Assembly (NCBI GenBank): GCA_020831705.1 | Contig: JAFIGB010000067.1 | Span: forward strand, 1-43,191 | Reading direction: 5' to 3' | Length of the DNA stretch: 43,191 bases | From: Candidatus Sumerlaeia bacterium | GTDB lineage: Bacteria > Sumerlaeota > Sumerlaeia > SLMS01 | In this document: in pieces, positions 17,408 through 30,476 of the stretch | Numbering within the stretch: the first letter of the stretch is position 1 | Layout of the letters: the number at the start of each line of letters is the position of its first letter | Notes under the pieces: model-generated | The model's database searches: none | What the model was told of the DNA's origin: nothing | What the model saw: only the letters and a program-made list of their open reading frames with translations | Translations under genes and position numbers: made by a program

Positions 17408-17686
17408 TCAACCCCCGGGAGGGTTGGAGTCCATGCTTTTTGAGTCATCAAGGGCGACTTCCCGCTCATTGGCGGTTTCCGTGGCGGCGGCTTGCTGGTT
17501 TTCCGAAGCAGGTCGGTCCGGTCCCCGCAACTCAATGGTGAGGTACCCGTTGTAGGCGGACGGGGGGTTCAGTGACGGCTGAAGGGTCATCACCACAAGC
17601 ATGATGGCAGCAGCTCCCAGAAGGACGCCACACGCCGCATTGAGTCGGTCAAGTAACCGTGAATCCACGTTAATGTTGAAGGTCAT
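17408..17686 (-). CDS. Small single-pass membrane protein, unknown
   Basis: The 92-residue frame has a GGGAGAAG ribosome site about 8 bases before ATG 17686. It encodes a short N-terminus, one TM helix (AACGVLLGAAAIMLVVMTL, about 18-36), a segment with NGYLTIELRGPDR and an acidic, low-complexity tail. I recognise no family. It lies 86 bases upstream of gspG on the same strand and is probably co-transcribed with it, so a role with the pseudopilus is possible but only inferred from position. Confidence 0.55.
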   Translation of the reverse strand: MTFNINVDSRLLDRLNAACGVLLGAAAIMLVVMTLQPSLNPPSAYNGYLTIELRGPDRPASENQQAAATETANEREVALDDSKSMDSNPPGG

Positions 17687-17857
17687 TTTCTAGTCTTCTC
17701 CCTGGTTTGCCCCTTTTGGGGGGCTTCCTGCCCTTCTCCATTGCAAGGTGGGAGCCAGTTTGATGGTAAAGGGGCTCCTGAGGGCTGTTTCACTTGCCCA
17801 ATCCCTATAAAAAATCCGAGATGTTGCCCGAAGGTCATCGAATTCCGGGAGTATCCC

Positions 17858-19735
17858 ATGTCCAGCATCAAAAAAGTAGTCCTCCTCCTCATGATTGTGG
17901 GCTTGTTGCCTGCCGTGGGGCGCCCCTCTGAAGTCCGTTTCGTGGTCTTTGGCGACTCGCAATTTGGCCATCCCCATATTTTCGAGCGGATTGTCCACGA
18001 GGCGAATTTGCTGCGGCCCGACTTTGTCACCTGCGTGGGCGACATGATCCATGGATACACTGACGACCGGGAGACCCTGTACGGGGAGTGGCGTCGCTAC
18101 AAGATGCAGATCGAACCGCTCACCATGCCGTTTTATCCCGTCCCCGGGAACCATGATGTGGTGACCCCTGAATCCCATGAGGTTTACGGGGAAATATGGG
18201 GCGAGGACCGATATTATTACTCCTGGGACGTCGATGATCTCCACATGATTTCCCTCGATTCCTTCCATAACGGGGAGAATGATCGGATCATGCCCTGGCA
18301 AGTGGAATGGCTTGTCGATGATCTGGAGGCGTATGCGGAGCGCCATGGGGGGGTGGGCTCGGAGGAGCTCAATTCCAAGTCGATCTTCATCTTTGTTCAC
18401 AGCCCCCTTTGGCGCTACGACCCCGAGCAGGAGGGTCGCCACGACTGGGAAACGATCCACAATATCCTGAAGGAATACCCCGTCAAGATGGTCTTTGGCG
18501 GTCACTCCCACGAGTTCGTCTGGGAGGAGCGCGATGGCATTGAGTATGTGGTGGTGAACAGCACAGGCAGGATGCCCCAGGTGAATGAACGGGGTGGGTG
18601 GATGCATGCCTTCCTGCACGTGAGTGTTGTGGATGGGGACGTGCGGGCCTCGGTTGTCCGCGCCGGATCGGTCCTTCCCATCGACACCGTCAATGCCGAG
18701 GAGCGGGAAACCGTTCCGCCTCATGCCATTCGTGGGGGGATCCTCCGCATTCCCTCCTGGGAGGAGGGCGAACCCCTCGAATTCGATGTCACCGTCCCCA
18801 TTGAGAATGAGCACACCGAGGAACGGGAATTCAAGCTGGCCTGGGATTTTCCCCGTGGGTCGGACGTGACGGTGGAGCCGGCCAATATCTGGCTCGATGT
18901 GCCGGGCGAAGGGAGGCTGGCGGCGCGGTTTTCGATCACCTCCGAGGCAGCCCCCTCCCGCGATTTGATGCCCAGTCTTCAGGTCGAGACTTCAAGCAGG
19001 CTGCGAACCGGGGTGGTGGATCGCCAGTGGGAGGCCATCTACCGGGAGCGAGCCGCCCGGGCGGACGCGGGCGAAGACATCCTGCCCAGTGCGGTCCGAC
19101 TGGAGGACAATTACACCTTCGATGCGACCTGGCGCCTTTACGTGCCCCCCACGGTGGTTGCCCATCGTCGCCAGGGGCCGATCACCATTGATGGCAAATT
19201 CGACGAGGCCGATTGGCAGACTGCGGATAAAATTACCGATTTCTCGTGGAATGGCCCCGGCGATCCCCCCCAGAAAACCTCGGTTCGGTTCCTTTACGAC
19301 GATGATTACCTCTATATTGCTGCCTGGATGGAGGAACCCCACCCGGAAAACCTGAAGGCGGATGCCGGGGGCGCGATCCCCCTGACCTGGAATGACGATG
19401 ATTTTGAGTTGCTATTCGATCCTCTTGAGGAGGGTCGCGACCACACCCGGTTGTTCCAGAATGCCGGTGGGACGCGGTTCAATGCGAAGCCTGTGGGGAT
19501 GGATGACCGTTACTTCCAAAGCGGGTATGAGTCGGCGATTCATATTGGCGAGGATTATTGGACGATTGAATTCCGGATCCCATGGAGCGACATTGTGGAT
19601 GCCGGCCAGCCCGAATCGGGGACCCGGTGGGCAATTAACGTGATGCGGCACCGTCCCCAGAGCGACCCGATGCGGTACTTCTGGGCGGTGGATGGTTATG
19701 CCTTTGGGCGATATGGGGCACTTTTATTCCAATAA
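17858..19735 (+). CDS. Secreted metallophosphoesterase with C-terminal CBM9-like domain
   Basis: I start this 625-residue protein at ATG 17858 (GGGAG upstream), which gives a clean signal peptide (KKVVLLLMIVGLLPAVG). Upstream in-frame ATGs give no such peptide. Residues about 25-270 are a calcineurin-like phosphoesterase: metal-binding motifs FGDSQFG, CVGDMIHG, PVPGNHDV, VHSPLW and FGGHSHEF in order. A middle region (about 290-410) looks like a beta-sandwich (VTVPIENEHTEEREFKLAW). Residues about 425-625 match the family-9 carbohydrate-binding/DOMON-like fold (ITIDGKFDEADWQTA, VRFLYDDDYLYIAAWMEEP, WTIEFRIPWSDI, INVMRHRP). It probably acts outside the cytoplasm on a phosphoester; substrate unknown. 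It diverges from the 92-residue gene. Confidence 0.88.
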   Translation: MSSIKKVVLLLMIVGLLPAVGRPSEVRFVVFGDSQFGHPHIFERIVHEANLLRPDFVTCVGDMIHGYTDDRETLYGEWRRYKMQIEPLTMPFYPVPGNHDVVTPESHEVYGEIWGEDRYYYSWDVDDLHMISLDSFHNGENDRIMPWQVEWLVDDLEAYAERHGGVGSEELNSKSIFIFVHSPLWRYDPEQEGRHDWETIHNILKEYPVKMVFGGHSHEFVWEERDGIEYVVVNSTGRMPQVNERGGWMHAFLHVSVVDGDVRASVVRAGSVLPIDTVNAEERETVPPHAIRGGILRIPSWEEGEPLEFDVTVPIENEHTEEREFKLAWDFPRGSDVTVEPANIWLDVPGEGRLAARFSITSEAAPSRDLMPSLQVETSSRLRTGVVDRQWEAIYRERAARADAGEDILPSAVRLEDNYTFDATWRLYVPPTVVAHRRQGPITIDGKFDEADWQTADKITDFSWNGPGDPPQKTSVRFLYDDDYLYIAAWMEEPHPENLKADAGGAIPLTWNDDDFELLFDPLEEGRDHTRLFQNAGGTRFNAKPVGMDDRYFQSGYESAIHIGEDYWTIEFRIPWSDIVDAGQPESGTRWAINVMRHRPQSDPMRYFWAVDGYAFGRYGALLFQ

Positions 19736-19861
19736 GACACGATGGGTGGTGGGGTGGAGGGGTTTTCGTTTGACAGCCTTTCCCCCCCCTACCTAGCGTT
19801 TGCGCCCTTTCGTGGATCGTCGTCGAGTCCGCGAGGGGTTAATTCATGCCTCAGAGGTCTC

Positions 19862-20245
19862 ATGTTCCCCTTGTCAAGCTCCCTCGTGGTTTTTCTCGCA
19901 AGTGTTCCCCCTGCTCCTCCCGAACGGGACGGCGCCTTTGGTTTCGAATTTTTCCTCGTCATGATCATCATGATCGTGGCGTTCATCTTCCTGATTCAAC
20001 GCCCCCAGGCGAAGGAGCGGGAAGCGCGGCTCAAGGCCGTTGAAACAATGAAGAAGGGCGACAAGATCGTCAGCGCGGGTGGAATCCATGGAACCGTGAC
20101 GAAGATCAACAAGGAGAAGGAAACCGTCCTTGTCGAGGTTTCCAAGGGCTTTGAGATCGAATTCAACAAGTCCTCGATAACCGTGATGAGTCCTCCCAAG
20201 GAAAAGAACGGCAATCAGGAAAAGAACAAGAAAAAGGGCAAGTAA
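19862..20245 (+). CDS. yajC: Sec translocon accessory protein YajC
   Basis: This 127-residue protein starts at ATG 19862 (AGAGGT just upstream), giving a short periplasmic N-terminus. One TM helix (FEFFLVMIIMIVAFIFLI) ends in the family signature RPQAKERE. The cytoplasmic YajC domain follows (MKKGDKIVSAGGIHGTVTKI), with a Lys-rich tail. YajC associates with SecDF at the SecYEG channel, and its position two genes before secDF is the usual one. Longer upstream in-frame starts give an unlikely low-complexity extension. Confidence 0.93.
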   Translation: MFPLSSSLVVFLASVPPAPPERDGAFGFEFFLVMIIMIVAFIFLIQRPQAKEREARLKAVETMKKGDKIVSAGGIHGTVTKINKEKETVLVEVSKGFEIEFNKSSITVMSPPKEKNGNQEKNKKKGK

Positions 20246-20272
20246 TCGCCGATCAAGACGGCTGGTAATTTC

Positions 20273-21037
20273 ATGGCATCAACGAAGGCAAATCGGGTAG
20301 GGGGTGGTAGTCGTCGGCAGATCGACGCGGGTGCGCTCCGTGAGCGCGTCAGCGGTCGGAAGCCGAAGTATGCCGCCGTTACTTTCGAGGAAGTCCGCAA
20401 GGACCCCGATGTTGTCGGCCTGATTGAGGGGGCCGACCGGGCCCTTGCAGCCATTGGATTTACCGACCACGGCATCCGCCACATCACCCGCGTCGCCAAC
20501 CGGGCCCAGTTCATCGCCCGGGAATTGCAGTTCAATCCCCGCGACCGCGAGTTGACCGGTATTGCTTCCTACCTCCACGACATTGGGAATTCGGTGCACC
20601 GCAGCGACCACGCCCAATCGAGTGCGATTCTGGCCTTTACAATCCTGAGTCGCAAGAAGATGGACCCCTTGGAGATCGCTGCGATCATGGCGGCAATCGG
20701 GAATCATGATGAAGGTGTCGGCGAACCGGTAAACTTCCCCTCGGCGGCATTGATTCTGGCGGACAAATCCGACGTCCTCCGCTCCCGGGTCCGCAGTTCC
20801 ACCCCCATGTTGACCCGTGACATCCACGACCGGGTCAATTACGCCTCCACTGACAGCCAAATGCAGGTTGACCGGGAGGGCAGACTGATCACCCTGTCGC
20901 TCACCATCGACACGCGCGTTTCGCCGGTCATGGAGTACTTTGAAATTTTTCTGGGCCGCATGACCATGTGTCGTCGTGCGGCAAACTTTCTTAACTGTGA
21001 TTTTTCACTCGTAATCAACGGAAACCGGCTGCTTTGA
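20273..21037 (+). CDS. HD-domain protein between yajC and secDF
   Basis: The 254-residue protein has an HD phosphohydrolase domain: H...R in FTDHGIRHITRVANRA (about 62-77), the HD pair in SYLHDIGNSVHR (about 98-109), then IGNHDEG and a conserved ILADKSDVLRSRVR. The metal ligands are therefore present, though nothing indicates whether the substrate is a nucleotide or a cyclic dinucleotide. The C-terminal part (about 190-254) is beta-rich and unassigned. It lies 27 bases after yajC and 37 before secDF, so it is surely co-transcribed with the Sec accessory genes. The link to protein export is an inference from position. Confidence 0.85.
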   Translation: MASTKANRVGGGSRRQIDAGALRERVSGRKPKYAAVTFEEVRKDPDVVGLIEGADRALAAIGFTDHGIRHITRVANRAQFIARELQFNPRDRELTGIASYLHDIGNSVHRSDHAQSSAILAFTILSRKKMDPLEIAAIMAAIGNHDEGVGEPVNFPSAALILADKSDVLRSRVRSSTPMLTRDIHDRVNYASTDSQMQVDREGRLITLSLTIDTRVSPVMEYFEIFLGRMTMCRRAANFLNCDFSLVINGNRLL

Positions 21038-21074
21038 TCAAACCGGAACCGCACCCAGGAAGGCTCACCGAAGC

Positions 21075-24946
<3,872 letters not shown>

Positions 24947-24976
24947 GGAACGCACCAGCCATACCCAATCCTGAAC

Positions 24977-25025
24977 CGGGCGGGGCCTGTCTCCTTGATT
25001 TGGAGCGGCCCCGCCCGTTGCTTTT
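24977..25025 (+). terminator. Intrinsic terminator after ilvC
   Basis: CGGGCGGGGCC and GGCCCCGCCCG form a perfect 11-bp GC-rich stem, with an inner CTCC/GGAG stem, followed by TTGCTTTT. It begins 30 bases after the ilvC stop. Confidence 0.9.
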
Positions 25026-25061
25026 CCGCCGCCCATTCCACCACGGTGACCAAAAACCTCC

Positions 25062-27002
25062 ATGAGCAAGCTGCTCCCGCCAACGAAGTCGCCCACCGAC
25101 CGCCTCCTCCCGCTTCTTGCCCTGGCACCGGTCCTCCTTGTGGTTCTCTTCGTGGCAGCCCAGCCCCGGTTCGCGGAACCCCGTCTATACGACGAGGTCA
25201 TCGTCGCCCATCCCACGGCGGATCGCCTGACGACGGAAACGCTCCGTCTATCCGGCGAGTGGACGGTCACCCGCGACGGCGCCACGCCTGCCCCCCCCGG
25301 TGCCTCCATTCATGTCAATACACCGGAGGGGCCATGGAGCCGACTCCAAGTGGGGATCAACGGCGACGTCGGCGGCAAGTGGGGCATTCGCCTCAGCAGG
25401 GACTTCCAGCGCCACTCCTACCTTGGGCTCATACCCGGTGAACCACGGGACTTTTCCGCCGAGGATCTCCCCGGCGTGCCGGACGGATGGAACCCCATCA
25501 CGGTGGAGATTTTTCCCACGGGCGAGGGAACCCACTTCGTCAATCGGGTGATGGTGCGCTTTTCCGCCGAACCAAAATTCAACGAACCCTCACTCCCCGG
25601 CATCATCGTGGGTGCCTTCCTTCCTGTACTTCTCGCTGCCTTCTTCAAGTATGCAGGCCGACGTACCGCCCGCCAGGCCACGCTTGCCGGTGGTGTCTTT
25701 GGTTCCATTGCCGTTGTTCTTTCGGCGTGGTCGCCCGAAACAATCCCGTATATATGGGCGGCGGGGACGGCATTCGCCCTTGGCGGTGCCAGTGGTGCCC
25801 TGTTCAAGGAAATCCAGGCACGGAGGAAGGGTGACATCACCCAGGCCACGGAGTTTCAGCTGGCCTTCCAAGCCCTGGCGCTTGCGGGAATTCTTGCCTT
25901 TGGCCTGCAGGTTCGATGGGATGCGCTGGCTGATGCATGGACCCTTCGCCCGTCCCCCGATGCCCTCGGTTACCTTGAGATTGCGATTTATGGCAGCTTT
26001 TATGAAACCATCCAGGGAGCAGCCCCGTGGATTCGCGAGCCCCTGTTTCCGGCGTGGCTGCGCTTCTGGTTTTCCATGGCTCCGGAGACAACGGTGTCGG
26101 CCCGGGTTGCCGGAATTCCCATCGCGATGGCCGTCATCGCCCTTGTCTTTTTCGTGGGGAGGAAGCTCTTCAACCCCTGGGTGGGTCTGATTGCCGCAGC
26201 GTTTTATTCCCTGAACGGATATACAGCGGGCCAGTCGGTGATGATCCTCCGCGACGACATGCTGACGGCGCTCTTCCTTGGCATGGCCTGTTGCGCTCTA
26301 TACCTTCGTGAGGATCGGTGGGGGAGGGCCATCGCCTGGGGTCTTGTCGGGGCCGGGCTGGGATTGGTGCGTGTGAATGCGCTCTTTCTCGCCCTTGCCT
26401 TCGGAGGGTGGGAGGCATGGAAGCGCCGTTGGCATCCCGGGGAGATCGTGTTGGCGGTGGCACTGATGGTGGTGCCCGTCGTTCCCCATCTTGTCTATAA
26501 CGCGAGCGTCTCCGATGGCGACTGGATGTATAGCAGCAACGTACACACGCGATATTACCACAACCTGCTGATGCTTGGAACCGAGGGCTTTCCCGAGGAT
26601 TTCCCCGCCTGGGAGGCCGATCCGTACGCGGGCAAGGTTGTTGGCTCGTCGGTGCTTCTTCGCGAGCCCTCCGTGGCCTCGGCCTTCGTGCGAACCATTC
26701 GTGGATATATCAAAATATTCGTGAAGGACTTCCCCCATTACCGGTTGTTCGGTGGGAACGTCCTCCTGATGGTGTTTGGTCTGGTGGGATTCTGGGTGCT
26801 GCTGAACCGGCGCGAGTCCTGGTGGTTCTACCTTTGGACGGCGCTCTTTCTCGCGCCCGTGGCGATCATCGCGGCGATTCGATTCGACATGCGCCTGGCC
26901 CTGCCTGCGGCCCCGGCGATGCTCATGATCTGGGGAGCCGGAGTGGCCCAGGTGGCGGTCTGGTTGTGGGAGGGCGCGCGAAGGCTTCGCGAGCGGGAAT
27001 GA
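25062..27002 (+). CDS. Polytopic membrane protein, glycosyltransferase (GT39/ArnT)-like, with N-terminal periplasmic beta domain
   Basis: The 646-residue protein has one TM helix (about 16-32), then a soluble periplasmic segment (about 35-165) rich in beta strands (WSRLQVGINGDVGGKWGIRL, NPITVEIFPTGEGTHFVNRV). At least ten TM helices follow. The region after the second helix cluster includes IREPLFPAWLRF and YGSFYETI, typical of the PMT_2/ArnT fold that uses lipid-linked sugars; a further block reads GLVRVNALFLALAFG. It is preceded by the ilvC terminator and ends three bases before the convergent pstB stop. Acceptor and donor are unknown. It differs from the 4440-6431 protein, where the extra domain is at the C-terminus. 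Confidence 0.7.
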   Translation: MSKLLPPTKSPTDRLLPLLALAPVLLVVLFVAAQPRFAEPRLYDEVIVAHPTADRLTTETLRLSGEWTVTRDGATPAPPGASIHVNTPEGPWSRLQVGINGDVGGKWGIRLSRDFQRHSYLGLIPGEPRDFSAEDLPGVPDGWNPITVEIFPTGEGTHFVNRVMVRFSAEPKFNEPSLPGIIVGAFLPVLLAAFFKYAGRRTARQATLAGGVFGSIAVVLSAWSPETIPYIWAAGTAFALGGASGALFKEIQARRKGDITQATEFQLAFQALALAGILAFGLQVRWDALADAWTLRPSPDALGYLEIAIYGSFYETIQGAAPWIREPLFPAWLRFWFSMAPETTVSARVAGIPIAMAVIALVFFVGRKLFNPWVGLIAAAFYSLNGYTAGQSVMILRDDMLTALFLGMACCALYLREDRWGRAIAWGLVGAGLGLVRVNALFLALAFGGWEAWKRRWHPGEIVLAVALMVVPVVPHLVYNASVSDGDWMYSSNVHTRYYHNLLMLGTEGFPEDFPAWEADPYAGKVVGSSVLLREPSVASAFVRTIRGYIKIFVKDFPHYRLFGGNVLLMVFGLVGFWVLLNRRESWWFYLWTALFLAPVAIIAAIRFDMRLALPAAPAMLMIWGAGVAQVAVWLWEGARRLRERE

Positions 27003-27005
27003 CGA

Positions 27006-27797
27006 TCAGCCGCTGCGACCGGTGATGTAGTCCTCGGTGATCTTTTCCTTCGGGTTGGTGAAGAAGTCCTTTGTCTTGCCGTGCTCGATGAGCTTGCCGA
27101 GCCACATGAGGGCCGTATAGTTGCTGACACGGGCGGCCTGCTGCATGTTGTGGGTGACGATGAGAATTGTATAGTCCTTCTTGAGTGCCTGGATAAGCTC
27201 CTCGATCTTGCCGGTGGCGATGGGGTCGAGGGCGGAGCAGGGCTCGTCCATCAGGAGTACATCGGGTTGGACGGCCAGGGCGCGGGCAATGCAAAGGCGT
27301 TGCTGCTGGCCGCCGGAAAGATCCATGGCGCTCGCCTTCAACCGGTCCTTGACCTCCTCCCAAAGCGCTGAATTTCGAAGTGCCCACTCCACGATTTCAT
27401 CCAGGGTGCCCCGGTCACGCACGCCGTGAATGCGCAGGCCGTAGGCCACGTTGTCGTAGATCGTCTGGGGGAAGGGATTGGGGCGCTGGAAGACCATCCC
27501 CACCCGCTGGCGCAATTCCGTCATGTCTATCTGGGGGCCGAGGACGGTCTCGCCGCCGACACGAATGTCCCCTTCGATCCGGGTTTCGGGGATCAGGTCA
27601 AGGATGCGGTTGACTGCCTTGATCAGGGTGGACTTGCCACAACCCGATGGGCCGATCAGCGCCAGCACCTTGTTGCGGTCCACGCTCAACGTCACGTCGT
27701 GGAGCGCCTGCTTGTCGTGGTTGTAGAAGACGTTCAGATTGCGAATCTGGACGTATTCCTTCCCGGATTGGACGGCATCTTTGGACTTCTCGGTCAT
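27006..27797 (-). CDS. pstB: Phosphate ABC transporter ATPase PstB
   Basis: This 263-residue ATPase has Walker A GPSGCGKS (residues 49-56), the Q-loop [19 protein letters not shown], the ABC signature LSGGQQQR, Walker [14 protein letters not shown] and the switch His in [14 protein letters not shown], all PstB-specific. It energises PstCA-mediated phosphate import. It starts three bases after the pstA stop and is the last gene of pstS-pstC-pstA-pstB. No phoU follows; the next gene is convergent. Confidence 0.98.
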   Translation of the reverse strand: MTEKSKDAVQSGKEYVQIRNLNVFYNHDKQALHDVTLSVDRNKVLALIGPSGCGKSTLIKAVNRILDLIPETRIEGDIRVGGETVLGPQIDMTELRQRVGMVFQRPNPFPQTIYDNVAYGLRIHGVRDRGTLDEIVEWALRNSALWEEVKDRLKASAMDLSGGQQQRLCIARALAVQPDVLLMDEPCSALDPIATGKIEELIQALKKDYTILIVTHNMQQAARVSNYTALMWLGKLIEHGKTKDFFTNPKEKITEDYITGRSG

Positions 27798-27800
27798 CGA

Positions 27801-29306
27801 TCAGTTCCTTGTATATCGGCGACGAAGAATGATCGCCGCCAGGTTCATCAGGAATGTCATCGCCACGAGCACCAAGGTGGTGGCGAACTGGATGGCGCGG
27901 GTTCCCTCGGGATCCTGGTGCTGGGTCGCCAGTGTATAGATGTGGTAGTTCAGGTGCATGAATTCCTTGAAGGGATTCACCATCGGTATTTCAAAAAGTC
28001 CAAGGTTGATGGGCTCAGTCAATGGAAGTGTCGGGGCGAAGTACGTCACCCCCACAAACAGAATGGGCGCAAGCTCCCCGGCACCGCGGGCCACGGCAAG
28101 GATCGCCCCCGTCAGGATTCCCGGCCTCGCCTGGGGAAGGACAACCGTCCTGATCATCTGCCATTTGGTCGCACCAAGGCCGTATGCCGCCTCCCGGGTG
28201 CTGGCAGGAACGGCCCGCAATGCCTCCTCGGTGGACACAATGATAAGGGGAAGCACCAGGATCGCCAACGTCGCAGCGGCCCAAATCATCGCCCCCTGGC
28301 CGAATACCTTCGCACGGATTTCAGGAACCTGCTCGGAGATATACGACTGGATGAAGGCACCACGTTCCGGACCGACGAGTCCCTTCTCCTCCACGATGAT
28401 GATGGCCTCACTCCGGGCCTGCTCACGGAGAGGCTCCATCCGCTCGGTATAGGCGATGACCTCACGCTCCGAACGGGGAATATCCAGGATGTAATAATCG
28501 AGATTCCGGCCCACAAAGAGAATGAAGAAACCAAGGCCGAAAAGACCGAACACAATGGAGGGCACGCCGGCGAGATTGTTCACGGCGGCGCGGATGATCC
28601 GGGCCAGAAAGCCGATCCGTGCATATTCAACCATATAGACAGCGGCAAAGACCCCGATGGGAAGTGCCATCATGATCATGAACAGGACGACGAAGACCGT
28701 ACCAAACAGGGCGGGGAAGATACCGCCGTCGCGCATGGCCCGCCGTGGCACGTCGGTAAGGAATGTTGCCTCCACCGAGACCCGATAGGGCATGATTGTC
28801 AGGCGCCCACCATCAATGACGATGGATTCAAAGTCGGTCAGGACCATGTTTTGGCCCCGGTTCTCATGGGCCTCGCCATCAACGACGGCGGTCTCCCAGG
28901 TGCGGACAACGACACTGGTTCCCTTGTGAAGGGCAACAAGGGCGCGCTCGGTCCCGAGCCGGGCATGGCGCGATTCTGTCAGAATCGACTGGGGGGCACG
29001 GGCGGGATCGTCGTTCGCCGCATCCAGCATGATGGAACGGCCCTCCATCAGGTGGACGGGACGATCCGGCAGGGGCATCGTGTCGGTCTGATAGACAACG
29101 GTCAGTTTTGCATCGCTGTGGATGCCAATCACCCGCGGACCACCACGAAGGAGGATCGTCGACAGGATGAAGATCAGGATCAGGACAACAGCCCAGGTAA
29201 TGCCACGCACGATGGACTCAAAGACAAGTGCCCACATGGGAGCCTTGCCGGGGCGCGACACCTTGTCCCGCACTTCTTTCAGGAGGGCTTCCTGGGAGGG
29301 ACTCAT
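27801..29306 (-). CDS. pstA: Phosphate ABC transporter permease PstA, with two large insertions
   Basis: The start at ATG 29306 overlaps the pstC stop (ATGA), giving 501 residues against about 290 for typical PstA. Core parts are intact: TM1 (about 35-53), FGTVFVVLFMIMMALPIGVFAA, AAVNNLAGVPSIVFGLFGLGF, the EAA loop STEEALRAVPASTREAAYGLGATKWQM (in pieces of the usual pattern) and a long C-terminal helix set. Insertion 1 is about residues 60-192 between TM1 and TM2, presumably periplasmic and beta-rich. Insertion 2 is about 268-336, charged and helical, just before the EAA loop. Neither insertion resembles a domain I can name. It forms the channel with PstC. Confidence 0.95.
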   Translation of the reverse strand: MSPSQEALLKEVRDKVSRPGKAPMWALVFESIVRGITWAVVLILIFILSTILLRGGPRVIGIHSDAKLTVVYQTDTMPLPDRPVHLMEGRSIMLDAANDDPARAPQSILTESRHARLGTERALVALHKGTSVVVRTWETAVVDGEAHENRGQNMVLTDFESIVIDGGRLTIMPYRVSVEATFLTDVPRRAMRDGGIFPALFGTVFVVLFMIMMALPIGVFAAVYMVEYARIGFLARIIRAAVNNLAGVPSIVFGLFGLGFFILFVGRNLDYYILDIPRSEREVIAYTERMEPLREQARSEAIIIVEEKGLVGPERGAFIQSYISEQVPEIRAKVFGQGAMIWAAATLAILVLPLIIVSTEEALRAVPASTREAAYGLGATKWQMIRTVVLPQARPGILTGAILAVARGAGELAPILFVGVTYFAPTLPLTEPINLGLFEIPMVNPFKEFMHLNYHIYTLATQHQDPEGTRAIQFATTLVLVAMTFLMNLAAIILRRRYTRN

Positions 29307-30385
29307 AGACGAATTCGCTTCCGGTATCGATTGGCGATCACTTCCACCGTCAGGTTCAGCACGAAGCTGATCGAGACGAGGATCGCTCCAAGGAGGAACA
29401 ACGTGTGTTGCCAGGTGCTTCCCTGGGCCGCCGTGCCCATCTCCGCCGCGATGGAGGCGGTCATTGTCCGAACGCCCTCGAAGGGGTTCATGCTCATCTG
29501 CGGGGCATTCCCGGCGCACATCAGCACGATCATGGTCTCGCCGAAGGCACGGCCAAAACCAAGGACCACGGCAGCAACAACGCCGGAAACACCGGCGGGA
29601 AGTACAACACGCCATGTTGTCTGCCAGCGGGTGGCTCCAACGCCAAGGCTCGCGGCACGCAAATCTTTCGGAACGGCCCTGAGGGCGTCGTCCACCAACG
29701 AGGCAATCACCGGAATGATCACAATGCTCACCCCCAGTGCCCCCACCATCATGTTGTAGGTATCACGATAAATCCCATCAAGACCGAGGAAACCCGCAGA
29801 TTCCCTGATGGGGCGGGCCAGCACCGCGAGCATGAAAAAGCCGATCACCACCGTCGGGATCCCGACGAGGAGCTCCAGGGCAGGCTTGACCAGGTCACGA
29901 ACACGACGCGTTGCCATTTCGGAGAGAAAGATCCCAATGGCAATCCCCGCAAGGGTACTGATGATCGCCGCGAGGAAGGCCACGCCAAAGGAACCCCACA
30001 AAAGCGGCAGAATGGAGAGGCGGGGAGGGGTGCCTGCGGGCTGCCAGACGAAGCCGATCGATTCGCCGGTTACCTCGATCTCATCGGTGGCCGGGTTGTA
30101 TTGTGTCTGCTGGGTGACCGAGTAAAGGAACTCGGTGATTCCTGCATCACTGAAGGCCTTGAAGCCCTCCTTGAAGAGGAAGATGAAAATCAGGGCAATG
30201 GTGATGGTGGAAAGAAGTCCGCAAACCAGAAGGACCTTCTCAACAAGCATCTCGCGGAATTTACGGAAGGGAGGTACAGGCTTGCGAAGCCTCCCGCGGA
30301 GTGATGCAAGGTTCCCACTTTTGGGCTGCTGTTCATCCCCACCTGAGGGTGAATTACCAGCGCCGTTTCCGCTTGAGTCAGTCAC
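29303..30385 (-). CDS. pstC: Phosphate ABC transporter permease PstC
   Basis: The 360-residue protein has a polar N-terminal extension (about 1-45, Gly/Ser/Lys-rich), TM1 (about 49-73), and a periplasmic loop with SIGFVWQPAGTPPRLSILP. Then come PLLWGSFGVAFLAAIISTL and the family patterns ELLVGIPTVVIGFFML and DDALRAVPKDLRAASLGVGA (EAA loop). GFGRAFGETMIVLMCAGNAP lies near the end. It overlaps pstA by four bases and starts 91 bases after the pstS stop. Confidence 0.97.
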   Translation of the reverse strand: MTDSSGNGAGNSPSGGDEQQPKSGNLASLRGRLRKPVPPFRKFREMLVEKVLLVCGLLSTITIALIFIFLFKEGFKAFSDAGITEFLYSVTQQTQYNPATDEIEVTGESIGFVWQPAGTPPRLSILPLLWGSFGVAFLAAIISTLAGIAIGIFLSEMATRRVRDLVKPALELLVGIPTVVIGFFMLAVLARPIRESAGFLGLDGIYRDTYNMMVGALGVSIVIIPVIASLVDDALRAVPKDLRAASLGVGATRWQTTWRVVLPAGVSGVVAAVVLGFGRAFGETMIVLMCAGNAPQMSMNPFEGVRTMTASIAAEMGTAAQGSTWQHTLFLLGAILVSISFVLNLTVEVIANRYRKRIRL

Positions 30386-30476
30386 GTTGAATCTTGGTGG
30401 ACCTGTCGGGAAAATAGCACATGCCGTAGCTGGTCATGAGGAAAAAGGCCGAATTTGGAAGCAAGTCATTCGGAAA

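Noticed and set aside
17690-18814. Minus-strand frame of about 370 codons opposite the metallophosphoesterase
   Set aside because: The plus strand encodes all metal-binding motifs of a known family; the antisense product has no recognisable feature.
27426-29759. A 777-codon plus-strand frame across pstB, pstA and pstC
   Set aside because: It runs opposite three conserved transporter genes and its product is a His/Asp/Gly-rich string without domains.
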